From Bacteroidales bacterium (GTDB lineage Bacteria; Bacteroidota; Bacteroidia; Bacteroidales; UBA932), in NCBI GenBank assembly GCA_024683255.1, contig JAIKYL010000089.1, positions 1 to 17,514 of the forward strand: DNA of 17,514 nt, given 5' to 3'. Position 1 is the first letter of the stretch. Every line of letters begins with the position of its first letter. The notes beneath the pieces were generated by a model. The model did no database searches. It was not told the origin of the DNA and saw only the letters and a list, made by a program, of their open reading frames with translations. Both the position numbers and the translations under genes were made by a program. This document shows positions 7,660 to 14,729 of this stretch, piece by piece.

Positions 7660-7665
7660 CCCTCC
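7660..7665 (-). promoter_or_regulatory. Shine-Dalgarno-like site before rsmH
   Basis: On the minus strand GGAGGG follows the mraZ stop codon and sits 7 bases before the rsmH ATG at 7652. Bacteroidota genes usually lack such sites, so a clear one is unusual. It supports the chosen rsmH start, but it could be chance in GC-rich DNA. Confidence 0.45.
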
Positions 7666-8127
7666 CTATTTTTTGGCGGATAGTCTCGAGGCGGTTTCTT
7701 TGAACTGTTTGTCGGAGAGAAGTTCTTCCTTCATGGCCTCCGGGTCCCAGATCTGGAGCTTATAGCCCACACCGCCAAATACTACCTCTTTGGTAATACC
7801 TGCACTTTCAAGCAGCTCTGACGGTATGTTCAGTCGGCCCAGCTTTCCGTCCGGAACCAAGGTGAAAACGCCGTCGTTGTACTTGGTCCAAAAATCGGCG
7901 TCTTCCGTATTCAGTTCGGGGTCGATCCCTTCCAGCACTCTGTCGCTGCGGTTCACCCACTCCTCGTAGGCAAACACATCCAGGCAACGCTGCTGGACAT
8001 TCTTTTTGATGATAAGAGTCATTTCTTCGCTGCCACCGCGCACCATGGCGTCACGGAAGATGGCCGGGAGCACTACGCGTCCCTTGTCATCTACCTTACC
8101 GGTGGCTTTGCCGAAGAATCTGACCAT
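7666..8127 (-). CDS. mraZ: Transcriptional regulator MraZ
   Basis: MraZ is a DNA-binding protein of the SpoVT/AbrB fold that is encoded first in dcw clusters and, in E. coli, represses its own operon. The 153-residue product starts MVRFFGKATGKVDDKGRVVLP, the typical first half-domain. A second copy of the half-domain around residues 85-115 reads FTLVPDGKLGRLNIPSELLESAGI. Length and both half-domains fit the family. It is the first gene of the minus-strand cluster, preceded by a -7 box at 8168-8175 and a 10-base-phased TGGAA array at 8185-8219 that is a plausible target for MraZ itself. Confidence 0.96.
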   Translation of the reverse strand: MVRFFGKATGKVDDKGRVVLPAIFRDAMVRGGSEEMTLIIKKNVQQRCLDVFAYEEWVNRSDRVLEGIDPELNTEDADFWTKYNDGVFTLVPDGKLGRLNIPSELLESAGITKEVVFGGVGYKLQIWDPEAMKEELLSDKQFKETASRLSAKK

Positions 8128-8167
8128 TGTTTTTGTGTTACTTGAATACTACTTGCACGCTTGATTG

Positions 8168-8175
8168 CAAAGATA
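8168..8175 (-). promoter_or_regulatory. Bacteroidota -7 box for the mraZ/dcw operon
   Basis: The minus strand reads TATCTTTG here, matching the Bacteroidota sigma-ABfr consensus TAnnTTTG. Transcription would begin near 8161-8163, leaving a leader of about 35 bases before the mraZ ATG at 8127. I see no good TTTG-type -33 element at the usual distance; the AT-rich TGGAA array occupies that region. Confidence 0.7.
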
Positions 8176-8184
8176 GGGAAAGTT

Positions 8185-8219
8185 TTCCATTTTATTACAT
8201 TTTTTTCCAAATTTTTCCA
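8185..8219 (-). promoter_or_regulatory. Phased TGGAA repeats, candidate MraZ operator
   Basis: Read on the minus strand, TGGAA begins at 8219, 8209 and 8189, with a degenerate TGTAA at 8199, so the units are spaced exactly 10 bases apart. The E. coli mraZ operator is described as TGGGN direct repeats with 5-base spacers, which is the same 10-base period. The array lies immediately upstream of the -7 box at 8168-8175, where a bound repressor would block RNA polymerase. The assignment to MraZ is inference. Confidence 0.5.
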
Positions 8220-8280
8220 CAAACTTTTCAACACCCGTTCTCGTAAAACTATAACTGGCTGATAGACTGATATATAACAG

Positions 8281-8312
8281 TTTCTCCCTGTGATGGGAGT
8301 CACAGGGGGAAA
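8281..8312 (-). terminator. Hairpin terminator after rpoN
   Basis: Arms 8281-8293 and 8300-8312 pair over 13 bp with one G-T wobble (8285/8308) around the six-base loop 8294-8299. It lies 30 bases past the rpoN stop and upstream of the mraZ promoter, where a terminator is expected. The stem base is A/T-rich (TTT/AAA), but no long T-run follows on the minus strand, so efficiency is uncertain. Confidence 0.55.
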
Positions 8313-8342
8313 AGTGTAAATGCTTAATAATCAGTGGGAACG

Positions 8343-9800
8343 CTACAGTTCGCGGCGCAGGCGGGCTTTGGGGATGTCCAGGAGGGCCCTGTACTTGGCA
8401 ATGGTGCGGCGGGCCACCTTGTAGCCTTTGGCGGCAAGACCGTCCACCAGCTCGTCGTCCGTGAGGGGATTGTGCTTGTCTTCGCCGTCCACCATTTCGC
8501 GGAGGGCCTTCTTGATTTCTCGGGTACTGACCTCTTCGCCCTCCTTGTTTTCCAGACCTTCCGAGAAGAAGTATTTGAGCGGGAAAATGCCGAAGTGGGT
8601 TTCTATCCACTTGCTGTTCACCACGCGGGAAATGGTGCTGATGTCGAAGCCCGTAATCTCTGCAATATCCTTCAGGACCATGGGCCTGAGGGAGCTTTCG
8701 TCCCCGTCCACAAAATAGTCGTGCTGGTAGTCAATAATGGCCTGCATGGTGCTGGAGAGCGTATTCTGCCGCTGCCGGAGGGCCTCGATGAACCACTTGG
8801 CCGAATCTATCTTCTGCTTCACGAAGGTGGCGGCTTCCCTGTCGGCCTTGGACTGGGAGACACGTCCGGTCTCCATGATTTCCGAGTACTTCCGGTTGAT
8901 GCGGAGCTCCGGAATGCTGAAGCGCGGCATACTAAGGATGAGCTGTCCGTTCTCATAGTCCAGGCGGAAGTCCGGTACCACCTGCTGGGCCTGGTCGTTA
9001 TAGGAATCGTCTATCTGACCGCCGGGGGAGGGATTGAGCCGGCGTATCTCGTCCAGCACGCCCTTCATCTCCTCTTCCGAAAGGTGCAGCCTGGACATAA
9101 TCTTCTGGAAATGCCGGTTCTTGAAGGAATCGAACTGCTCCCGCACCACCCGGATGGCGTTTTCCACGGACGGTGTGCGCTTCTTGTCTTCCAGCTGGAG
9201 CAGCAGGCATTCCTGCAGGTCCCGGGCGCCCACGCCGGAGGGTTCGAATTCCTGAATGATCTTCAGGAGTTTTTCCACTTCTTCGGCCGATGATTCCACG
9301 CCCGCGCGGAAGGCCAGGTCGTCCACCAGCGACTCAATGTCGCGGCGCAGATAGCCGTCGTCGTCCAGCGAGCCGATGATGAAGGTGGCCACCGTCCGCT
9401 GATGCTCCGTAAGGTTCCGGTAGCCAAGCTGCTCCAGCAGGCTTTGGGTAAAGCTCTGTTTCACGGAGAAGGTGTTGTACTCCGGACGTTCGTCCTTCCC
9501 CCAGTTGTTCACGTGGAGGTTGTAGGAGGGAATGTCGTCGTCGTGGGAACCGTAGTTTTCTTCCAGGGAACCGCCGCTCTGCTCGTGCTCTTCCACCTCC
9601 GAGATGGAAACGTCACGGGGCTGGTCGTCGTCTCCGCCGCTCTGGGGCGTGTCATCAATAACAGGGTTGTCGTTGAGTACCTCCCGCACATGCTGTTCCA
9701 GGGCCTGCACCGGCATCTCAATCAGCTTGATGGTCTGGATCTGGAGCGGTGAAAGCTTCTGCTGCAGCTTCTGTTCAAGTCCCTGTTTGATGGTGGCCAT
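8343..9800 (-). CDS. rpoN: RNA polymerase sigma-54 factor
   Basis: Sigma-54 directs RNA polymerase to -24/-12 promoters and needs an AAA+ activator to open the complex. The 485-residue product has the glutamine- and leucine-rich region I at about 1-50 (KQGLEQKLQQKLSPLQIQTI). An acidic linker follows (about 50-100, with VEEHEQSGG and SHDDD), then the core-binding region. The C-terminal DNA-binding part includes DISTISRVVNSKW and ends with the RpoN box ARRTIAKYR at 463-471. Length and motif order are normal. It starts 3 bases after the stop of the SPOR-domain gene, so the two are probably co-transcribed. I found no convincing -24/-12 target promoter in the window. Confidence 0.97.
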   Translation of the reverse strand: MATIKQGLEQKLQQKLSPLQIQTIKLIEMPVQALEQHVREVLNDNPVIDDTPQSGGDDDQPRDVSISEVEEHEQSGGSLEENYGSHDDDIPSYNLHVNNWGKDERPEYNTFSVKQSFTQSLLEQLGYRNLTEHQRTVATFIIGSLDDDGYLRRDIESLVDDLAFRAGVESSAEEVEKLLKIIQEFEPSGVGARDLQECLLLQLEDKKRTPSVENAIRVVREQFDSFKNRHFQKIMSRLHLSEEEMKGVLDEIRRLNPSPGGQIDDSYNDQAQQVVPDFRLDYENGQLILSMPRFSIPELRINRKYSEIMETGRVSQSKADREAATFVKQKIDSAKWFIEALRQRQNTLSSTMQAIIDYQHDYFVDGDESSLRPMVLKDIAEITGFDISTISRVVNSKWIETHFGIFPLKYFFSEGLENKEGEEVSTREIKKALREMVDGEDKHNPLTDDELVDGLAAKGYKVARRTIAKYRALLDIPKARLRREL

Positions 9801-9803
9801 GGT

Positions 9804-10265
9804 TTATCTGGGATAATTGATGGTCTCCTTTATGATGTATGCGGTGGGGTAGGTGCCCTTGAGGGCATTGTAGATGCCCAGGGCTTCGTCCTTGGAGCGG
9901 AAATCTCCCACCGTTACCTTGTAATTGGGGCTTTCGAAGGTGCGGTACACGCCAATGCCGGGATACTGGCTCTTGAGCGTGGCCTCAATGCTTTCCGAAC
10001 GGGAACGGGCCGAAGGTTCGTTGTTGTAAAACACGCGGATGCGGTATCCGGTGATGGTTTTCCCGGCGTTGGAAGAGACATACTTCTGGAGCGCCTGCCT
10101 TACGGGGGTAGACTGGGTTACCTTGGCGCCGGGGCCGATGACGGACAGGATGTCCCGGCCCACATAGGTGGAGTCCACCAGCTCAACGGCGGTGGTGTCC
10201 TGCTGCGCGTGCAGGGCGGTCGCAGCCAGCATCAGAGAACTGAGTATAAGGAGGATTCTTTTCAT
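9804..10265 (-). CDS. Exported SPOR-domain protein
   Basis: This 153-residue protein begins with a signal peptide (MKRILLILSSLMLAATALHA, likely cleaved before QQ). After a short linker, a C-terminal SPOR domain at about 72-150 contains GYRIRVFYNNEPSARSRSES and YKVTVGDFRSKDEA, the typical beta-alpha-beta pattern. SPOR domains bind denuded glycan strands, often at the septum, so a periplasmic or outer-membrane-associated peptidoglycan-binding role is inferred. It lies 1 base after the lipoprotein gene and 3 bases before rpoN, with the division cluster just downstream. Confidence 0.85.
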   Translation of the reverse strand: MKRILLILSSLMLAATALHAQQDTTAVELVDSTYVGRDILSVIGPGAKVTQSTPVRQALQKYVSSNAGKTITGYRIRVFYNNEPSARSRSESIEATLKSQYPGIGVYRTFESPNYKVTVGDFRSKDEALGIYNALKGTYPTAYIIKETINYPR

Positions 10266-10266
10266 G

Positions 10267-10734
10267 CTATCTGGAGAATTGGGAAAGGTCTATATCCGGG
10301 TATTCCAGCACTTTGTGCAGGCCGTTCTTGAGGGTGGCCCTGAGGTTTACGTCCATCTTGAGCCCCTGCAGGGCATTGCGCCGGGATGCGTACACCAGTA
10401 CGTCCAGGAGGGACACTCCGTCGGCCAGGGTAATGGTGCAGGGCAGTTCATACACCTGGTGCGACTTGCCCTGGATACCGGTTTGGCCGGAAACGAAATG
10501 GGCCAGTTCCCGGTCTCCGTGGCGGAGGGTACCCGTCACGTCCGACACGTTGAAGTTCACGGAAGGATTGTCCACTTCCAGCAGCAGCATGGCATCCATG
10601 GAACGGGTGGAGGTAGGGACAACATACTTTACGCCTGTGGACACCAGGGCGATATCCTTGATGCGCGAAATGGCGCAGCTGCTGGCCAGGAAAGCCACAG
10701 CAAAAACCAGCAATATGTTGCGAATCGTTTTCAT
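10267..10734 (-). CDS. LEA14-like lipoprotein
   Basis: The 155-residue product has a lipoprotein signal with lipobox LASSC (Cys20), so it should be lipid-anchored in the cell envelope. The mature part has features of the LEA type 2 (LEA14/water-stress) fold: LLLEVDNPSVNFNVSDVTGTL followed by a strand-rich segment with IQGKSHQVYELPCTITL. The function of bacterial members is poorly defined. It is the first gene of a unit with the SPOR-domain gene and rpoN, downstream of a -7 box at 10743-10750. The domain call is from memory of the family pattern and is less certain than the lipobox. Confidence 0.7.
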   Translation of the reverse strand: MKTIRNILLVFAVAFLASSCAISRIKDIALVSTGVKYVVPTSTRSMDAMLLLEVDNPSVNFNVSDVTGTLRHGDRELAHFVSGQTGIQGKSHQVYELPCTITLADGVSLLDVLVYASRRNALQGLKMDVNLRATLKNGLHKVLEYPDIDLSQFSR

Positions 10735-10742
10735 TTCATCTA

Positions 10743-10750
10743 CAAAGATA
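10743..10750 (-). promoter_or_regulatory. -7 box for the lipoprotein-SPOR-rpoN unit
   Basis: The minus strand reads TATCTTTG, only 8 bases before the lipoprotein ATG at 10734. A start site about 5-7 bases downstream would leave a leader of almost no length. An out-of-frame ATG AAA TGA (10739-10731) overlaps the true start. No clear -33 element was seen. Confidence 0.6.
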
Positions 10751-10791
10751 CTGATTTTTTCCGGAGTATTGCAGTTTTCGTACCAAGGGAG

Positions 10792-12108
10792 TTAGATGGC
10801 CTTGCCGATGAGGGTGGCCGATGTGCATCCGGTAACCTGCACGCGGGCATAGTCTCCGGGCCTGTATCCACCGGAGGGGAATACGCACATCATGTTGTTG
10901 GAAGCGCGGCCGCAGAGCTCCTGCGGATTCCGTTTGGAAGGCCCTTCCACCAATACAGTGACGGTTTTCCCAATCCACGCCTGATAGCGTTCCAGGGATT
11001 TCCGGTTCTGCAGGGCGATAATCTCATTAAGCCGGCGGTTCTTCACATCGGCCGGAACGTCGTCCTGCATGGTGCGGTTTGCAAGGGTGCCCGGACGGTC
11101 CGAATATGCGAACATGAAGGCCCAGTCGAAGCCCACTTCCTCCATGAGGCTGAGGGTTTCCCCGTGGTCTTCCTCCGTTTCCGAGCAGAAGCCCGCAATT
11201 ACGTCTGTGGTGAGGCCGCAGTCCGGCATTACGCTGCGGATCTTGGCCACGCGCTCCAGGTACCATTCCCGGTTGTACTTCCGCCGCATGAGCTCCAGCA
11301 TCCGGGAGCTGCCGCTCTGCACCGGCAGGTGGATGTGCTTGCAGATGTTGTCGTGGGCGGCCATGGTTTCAATTACCTCGTCGCTGATGTCCTTGGGGTG
11401 GGAGGTGGCAAAACGCACCCGCAGGTCCGAGCTTATATCGGCCACCCGGGCCAGCAGATTGGCAAAAGTCACGGTCTCTTCCGGGCTTTTCCAGAGGTAG
11501 CTGTCCACGTTCTGTCCCAGCAGCGTGACTTCCTTATAGCCCCGCTGAAACACGTCGCAGGCCTCCCGCACGATGGAATGCGGCTCCCGGGAACGTTCTG
11601 CGCCGCGGGTATAAGGCACCACGCAGTATGAGCAGACGTTATTGCACCCGCGCATGATGGAGATAAAGGCCGATATGCCGTTCTTGTCCGTGCGGACGGG
11701 GGTGATATCGGCATAGGTCTCTTCCCGGGAAAGGAGTACGTCTATCTGGGGATTGTCCGGGCGGATGGCTTCCAGCAGGCGGGGGAGGCTGCGGTATGCA
11801 TCCGGTCCCACCACCAAGTCCACCTTCTTGGTTTCCAGAAGTTTGTCCTTCAGGCGTTCGGCCATGCAGCCCACGATGCCGACCAGCATCTCCGGCTTCT
11901 TCTTCCGGGCCTGGTTGAACACTTCTATCCGGCCCCAGATGCGCTGCTCGGCATTGTCCCTCACGGAGCAGGTGTTGGCCATCACCAGATCGGCCTGGTC
12001 CATCTGTTCCGTCCTTTCATATCCGGCCTTTGCCAGGATGGCGAAGATCACTTCCGTGTCATTCACGTTCATCTGGCACCCGTATGTTTCTATATAAGCT
12101 TTCTTCAT
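10792..12108 (-). CDS. miaB: tRNA-2-methylthio-N6-dimethylallyladenosine synthase
   Basis: MiaB is a radical-SAM enzyme that adds a methylthio group to i6A37 in tRNAs reading UNN codons. From the start at 12108 (MKKAYIETYGCQMNVNDTE) it has 438 residues. The N-terminal UPF0004 domain carries the auxiliary-cluster cysteines Cys11, Cys47 and Cys81. The radical-SAM motif is Cys155-x3-Cys159-x2-Cys162 (GCNNVCSYCVVPYTRG), and a TRAM domain lies at about 370-438. The open frame extends 31 codons further upstream, but that extension would contain the -7 box at 12115-12122, so I reject it. It is a single-gene unit, divergent from the DUF3810 gene. Confidence 0.96.
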   Translation of the reverse strand: MKKAYIETYGCQMNVNDTEVIFAILAKAGYERTEQMDQADLVMANTCSVRDNAEQRIWGRIEVFNQARKKKPEMLVGIVGCMAERLKDKLLETKKVDLVVGPDAYRSLPRLLEAIRPDNPQIDVLLSREETYADITPVRTDKNGISAFISIMRGCNNVCSYCVVPYTRGAERSREPHSIVREACDVFQRGYKEVTLLGQNVDSYLWKSPEETVTFANLLARVADISSDLRVRFATSHPKDISDEVIETMAAHDNICKHIHLPVQSGSSRMLELMRRKYNREWYLERVAKIRSVMPDCGLTTDVIAGFCSETEEDHGETLSLMEEVGFDWAFMFAYSDRPGTLANRTMQDDVPADVKNRRLNEIIALQNRKSLERYQAWIGKTVTVLVEGPSKRNPQELCGRASNNMMCVFPSGGYRPGDYARVQVTGCTSATLIGKAI

Positions 12109-12114
12109 AGACTG

Positions 12115-12122
12115 CAAAGATA
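12115..12122 (-). promoter_or_regulatory. -7 box for miaB
   Basis: The minus strand reads TATCTTTG followed by only six bases (CAGTCT) before the miaB ATG at 12108. This fixes the start codon choice and suggests a leaderless or nearly leaderless transcript. The expected -33 position has no TTTG. Confidence 0.6.
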
Positions 12123-12144
12123 CGCATTTTCCGGGACATCGGCA

Positions 12145-12176
12145 TTTGTCTTTTTGCCGGGGAATGCCTATTTTTG
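12145..12176 (+). promoter_or_regulatory. Promoter for the DUF3810 gene
   Basis: TTTG at 12145-12148, a 20-base spacer, then TATTTTTG at 12169-12176 closely match the Bacteroidota TTTG-N19-TAnnTTTG consensus. It is the most complete promoter in the window. It lies 10 bases before the ATG at 12187 and back to back with the miaB promoter. Confidence 0.75.
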
Positions 12177-12186
12177 CTGCCGGTTC

Positions 12187-13227
12187 ATGAAGAAGATTCA
12201 CTACATAGGGCTTATCCTGTTTGTGTTCTGCCTATGCTGCCGCTGGTTCCCGGCGGTGGCGGACTTTTATGCCCGCGTCTGCTACCCGGCCGTTTCCACT
12301 GTGCTTTCACTGCTGGCCTCTGTAGTGCCTTTCTCCCTGGAGGAGATTGTGGTCCTGGGCTTTGCGGCGGCTTTCCAGTGGGTGCTCATAAAGACGCTGG
12401 TGAAGAAAAAGAGTTTCTGGTGGTACCTGGGAAAGAGTGCCCTGGTGGTAATGTGGCTGGTGGTGTGGTTTTACATGGGCTGGGGCAACAATTACTTCCG
12501 TACCCCGCTGCAGGAGCGGTTGGGTATTCAGACGCAACTCTTCACGGAAGACGCTTTTAACCACTTTCTGTACAACTATACGGATTCGCTCAACGACTTG
12601 CATACCACTGCCGCCCTGCCGGATAAAGACGCCGTGGAGGCCGATATAAAAGCCTTTTACAATGAGACGCTTCCGGGCTATGGCTATACCCGCCTCAAGA
12701 ACTGGCAGCATCCCAAGAAGCCCCTTATCGGCCGGCTGTATTCGGCTGTGGGGGTACTGGGTTTTGTGGGACCTTTCTTCTGTGAGACCCATGTGAACCG
12801 GGATGTGCCGGAAGGGGATTATCCCTTCACCCTGGCCCATGAGATGGCCCACCTGGCGGGGGTGACCAGCGAGGCGGAGGCCAACTACTGGGCTTATGCG
12901 TATTGTCTGCATTCCGGGGCCGATGTCCTCCGCTTCTGCGGCTATTACTCCCTTTTCCCCCACGTGGCCACAAACGTCCATTCCTTCATGACGGAGGACT
13001 ATTACGCTTATTGGATGAGAAGCATCCTACCGGAAATCCGGGAGCGATATGCATCGGAACAGGCGTATTGGGAAGCGCTTCGCGTACCTGTTGTGGACCG
13101 TGTTCAATCCTGGCTCATGGATGTCAGTTTAAAGCACAACAAGGTTAGCTCCGGTGCAAGGGAGTACAGTGAAGTTGTAAGGCTGATTCTTACCATGGAG
13201 GCCTGGGAACAGGCCCGTGGATTATAG
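12187..13227 (+). CDS. DUF3810-type membrane protein with HExxH motif
   Basis: The 346-residue product starts at MKKIHYIGLI (12187). An upstream in-frame ATG at 12163 is rejected because the -7 box would lie inside that extension. The N-terminal third has three likely membrane helices at about 5-24, 35-70 and 83-100. The remainder is soluble and contains HEMAH at 218-222 followed by Glu229 and Glu231 in GVTSEAEANYW. This pattern, HExxH plus a nearby glutamate, resembles a gluzincin-type zinc-peptidase site. I recognise the protein as DUF3810 by overall pattern; its biological role is unknown. Its last 6 bases overlap the 3' end of upp on the other strand. Confidence 0.8.
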   Translation: MKKIHYIGLILFVFCLCCRWFPAVADFYARVCYPAVSTVLSLLASVVPFSLEEIVVLGFAAAFQWVLIKTLVKKKSFWWYLGKSALVVMWLVVWFYMGWGNNYFRTPLQERLGIQTQLFTEDAFNHFLYNYTDSLNDLHTTAALPDKDAVEADIKAFYNETLPGYGYTRLKNWQHPKKPLIGRLYSAVGVLGFVGPFFCETHVNRDVPEGDYPFTLAHEMAHLAGVTSEAEANYWAYAYCLHSGADVLRFCGYYSLFPHVATNVHSFMTEDYYAYWMRSILPEIRERYASEQAYWEALRVPVVDRVQSWLMDVSLKHNKVSSGAREYSEVVRLILTMEAWEQARGL

Positions 13228-13875
13228 TTTTCCTCCAAAGGCCAGGTCTCCGGCATCTCCCAGTCCCGGCACAATGTAGCTGTGGCTGGTGAGTTCCTCG
13301 TCAATAGCCGCCACCCACAGGGTAACGTCATTGTCCAGTTTCTGCATGAGGTGGTCCACCGCGAAGTGGCTGGCGATGGGGCATACCAGGTGGATATGGG
13401 AGGGATAGCCGCCTTCCTCCACCAGTTTCTGGATGGCAATTTCAATGGAAGAGCCCGTGGCCAGCATGGTATCGGCCAGGATGAGGGTCTTTCCTTCCAG
13501 CGAGGGGGTGGTGCAATAGTCTGCCCGGATCTTGAAGTAATCTCCCTTTCCGTATTTGCGGAAAGCGGCCAGGAAAGCCGTCTCTGCCGTGTCAAAGACT
13601 TCCAGCAGGCCTTCGTGCAGGGGAAGGCCTGCCCGCAGGATGGTGGAAATGACCAGCGGGGTGTCGTACGTGTCCACCTGGGCAATACCCAGCGGGGTGG
13701 TTACGTCCTTGGTGCTGTAGGAGAGTGTCTTTGAAATCTCATAGCCGAAGATGTTGCCCACCCGCATGAGGTTGGTCCGGAAGCGGAGACGGTCCTTCTG
13801 GATGCGGGCATCACGCATTTCTGCTATGTAACTGTTGAGAACGGAATGGCTTTCGCCGATGTTGATGACTTTCAT
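13222..13875 (-). CDS. upp: Uracil phosphoribosyltransferase
   Basis: Upp converts uracil and PRPP to UMP in pyrimidine salvage. From the start at 13875 (MKVINIGESHSVLNSYI) the protein has 217 residues. It contains RAGLP at 81-85, the PRPP-binding loop LADTMLATGSS at 133-143, and the C-terminal uracil-binding segment GLGDAGD at 204-210, all expected for the family. A longer open frame upstream would run through the promoter and hairpin at 13880-13931 and is rejected. The gene is transcribed alone, convergent with the DUF3810 gene; the two stop codons are adjacent and the frames overlap by 6 bases. Confidence 0.95.
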   Translation of the reverse strand: MKVINIGESHSVLNSYIAEMRDARIQKDRLRFRTNLMRVGNIFGYEISKTLSYSTKDVTTPLGIAQVDTYDTPLVISTILRAGLPLHEGLLEVFDTAETAFLAAFRKYGKGDYFKIRADYCTTPSLEGKTLILADTMLATGSSIEIAIQKLVEEGGYPSHIHLVCPIASHFAVDHLMQKLDNDVTLWVAAIDEELTSHSYIVPGLGDAGDLAFGGKL

Positions 13876-13879
13876 GTGG

Positions 13880-13899
13880 CTTCGAATTGGAGTTCGAAG
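13880..13899 (-). promoter_or_regulatory. 5' leader hairpin of upp
   Basis: The arms CTTCGAA (13880-13886) and TTCGAAG (13893-13899) form a 7-bp stem around a six-base loop. It falls at or just after the expected start site of upp and ends four bases before the ATG. It could be a 5' stabilising or translation-modulating hairpin, or an operator; the sequence alone does not decide. Confidence 0.5.
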
Positions 13900-13901
13900 T
13901 A

Positions 13902-13931
13902 CAAATATAACAAAAATCCCGGAAAAGCAAA
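13902..13931 (-). promoter_or_regulatory. Promoter for upp
   Basis: On the minus strand TTTG at 13931-13928 and TATATTTG at 13909-13902 are separated by 18 bases, close to the Bacteroidota consensus. It lies between the radC stop (13934) and the upp start (13875). Confidence 0.65.
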
Positions 13932-13933
13932 AC

Positions 13934-14623
13934 TCAGCGGCTCCGGCCCACCCTTTCCTCGGCAAAGGAATAGAAGGCGTCTTCGGCCACCACAATGTGG
14001 TCCATGAGGCTTATTCCCATGAGGGTGAGGGCTTTCCGCAGGCGTTCGGTCTGGCGGATATCGGCCTCTCCGGGGATAGGCTGTCCGGAAGGATGGTTGT
14101 GCACCAGGATAATGTGCTTGCACTGCTTCTCAATGCCGCGCCGGAGGATTTTCTGCGGGTCCAGCGGCGTGCTTTCCAGGCTGCCGGAAGAGATGAGCTC
14201 CTTGCCGATAAGGAAGTTGGCCCGGTTCAGGAACAGCGCCCAGCATTCCTCGTGGTCCAGGTTCTTAAGGGTGGGGAGCATGAGGCGGTACACCAGTTCC
14301 GGAGAAGTGATGGCGCGTTTATCCAGAAAGGCCATCTCCTCGAAGGCCCGTCGACCCAGCTCCAGAGCGGCCTTGATGGTGACGGCCCTTACGCGCCCCA
14401 GCCCTTTCTGCCCCAGCAGGCGTTCCATGGGCATGCCCGAAAGGAGCACCAGCCGGCCTTCGGAGCGGGCAAGAAGCTCCTGCGACACCTCCATTACGTT
14501 CTTCCCGCCGGTTCCGCTGCCTATGAGGATGGCCAGCAGTTCGGCATTTGACAGCGCCCTCTCTCCGCGGGAAAGCATTTTTTCGCGGGGTCTTTCTTCT
14601 TTGACCCATTCTTTGATACGCAT
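13934..14623 (-). CDS. radC: RadC-family JAB/MPN-domain protein
   Basis: From MRIKEWVKEERPREKML (14623) the product has 229 residues. An N-terminal helix-hairpin-helix-like region (about 20-90, with NAELLAILIGSG and KGLGRVRAVTIKAALELGRR) is followed by a JAB1/MPN metalloprotease-type domain. That domain contains HNHPSG (175-180) and Asp188, the HxH-x10-D zinc site. An earlier in-frame ATG at 14677 would place the -7 box (14644-14651) inside the gene, so I use the later start. RadC was named for DNA repair, but its true function is unsettled. It stands alone, between the terminator of the carboxyltransferase gene and upp. Confidence 0.93.
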   Translation of the reverse strand: MRIKEWVKEERPREKMLSRGERALSNAELLAILIGSGTGGKNVMEVSQELLARSEGRLVLLSGMPMERLLGQKGLGRVRAVTIKAALELGRRAFEEMAFLDKRAITSPELVYRLMLPTLKNLDHEECWALFLNRANFLIGKELISSGSLESTPLDPQKILRRGIEKQCKHIILVHNHPSGQPIPGEADIRQTERLRKALTLMGISLMDHIVVAEDAFYSFAEERVGRSR

Positions 14624-14643
14624 CTGAATAAATCCTTTTGCGC

Positions 14644-14651
14644 CAAAGATA
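14644..14651 (-). promoter_or_regulatory. -7 box for radC
   Basis: The minus strand reads TATCTTTG, 20 bases upstream of the chosen radC start. No clear -33 box is visible: the TTGG at 14677-14674 is about 22 bases away and overlaps the preceding terminator stem. Confidence 0.55.
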
Positions 14652-14664
14652 GGGGATGAAAACG

Positions 14665-14702
14665 AAAAACAGTCCAATCGGTTGAACGCTTGAACTGTTT
14701 TT
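14665..14702 (-). terminator. Terminator of the carboxyltransferase gene
   Basis: The arms 14665-14677 and 14690-14702 form a 13-bp stem with one T-G wobble and a 12-base loop. On the minus strand the stem ends in a T-run (ACTGTTTTT) followed by CGTTTTC. It lies 27 bases past the stop at 14730 and just before the radC promoter. Confidence 0.65.
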
Positions 14703-14729
14703 TACGATTTTTAACGTTTTTTAATGCGG

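Noticed and set aside
8212..8221. A DnaA-box-like tttttccaca in the AT-rich region upstream of mraZ, hinting at a replication origin.
   Set aside because: It is a single imperfect box within the phased TGGAA array, with no cluster of boxes and no dnaA or other origin-linked gene nearby.
10871..10878. CCGGAGGG, the core of the murE element's inverted repeat, also occurs here in miaB and at 9235-9242 and 16239-16246.
   Set aside because: Only the 8-base core matches and no inverted partner or hairpin array follows. It is a common string in GC-rich coding DNA, so these are not further copies.
12074..12090. A TGGCAC string resembling the -24 half of a sigma-54 promoter, considered because rpoN is in the window.
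   Set aside because: It lies inside the miaB coding region and has no GC at the -12 position.
13876..13995. A 40-residue N-terminal extension of Upp.
   Set aside because: It would run through the upp promoter, the leader hairpin and the end of radC; the family protein starts at the later ATG.
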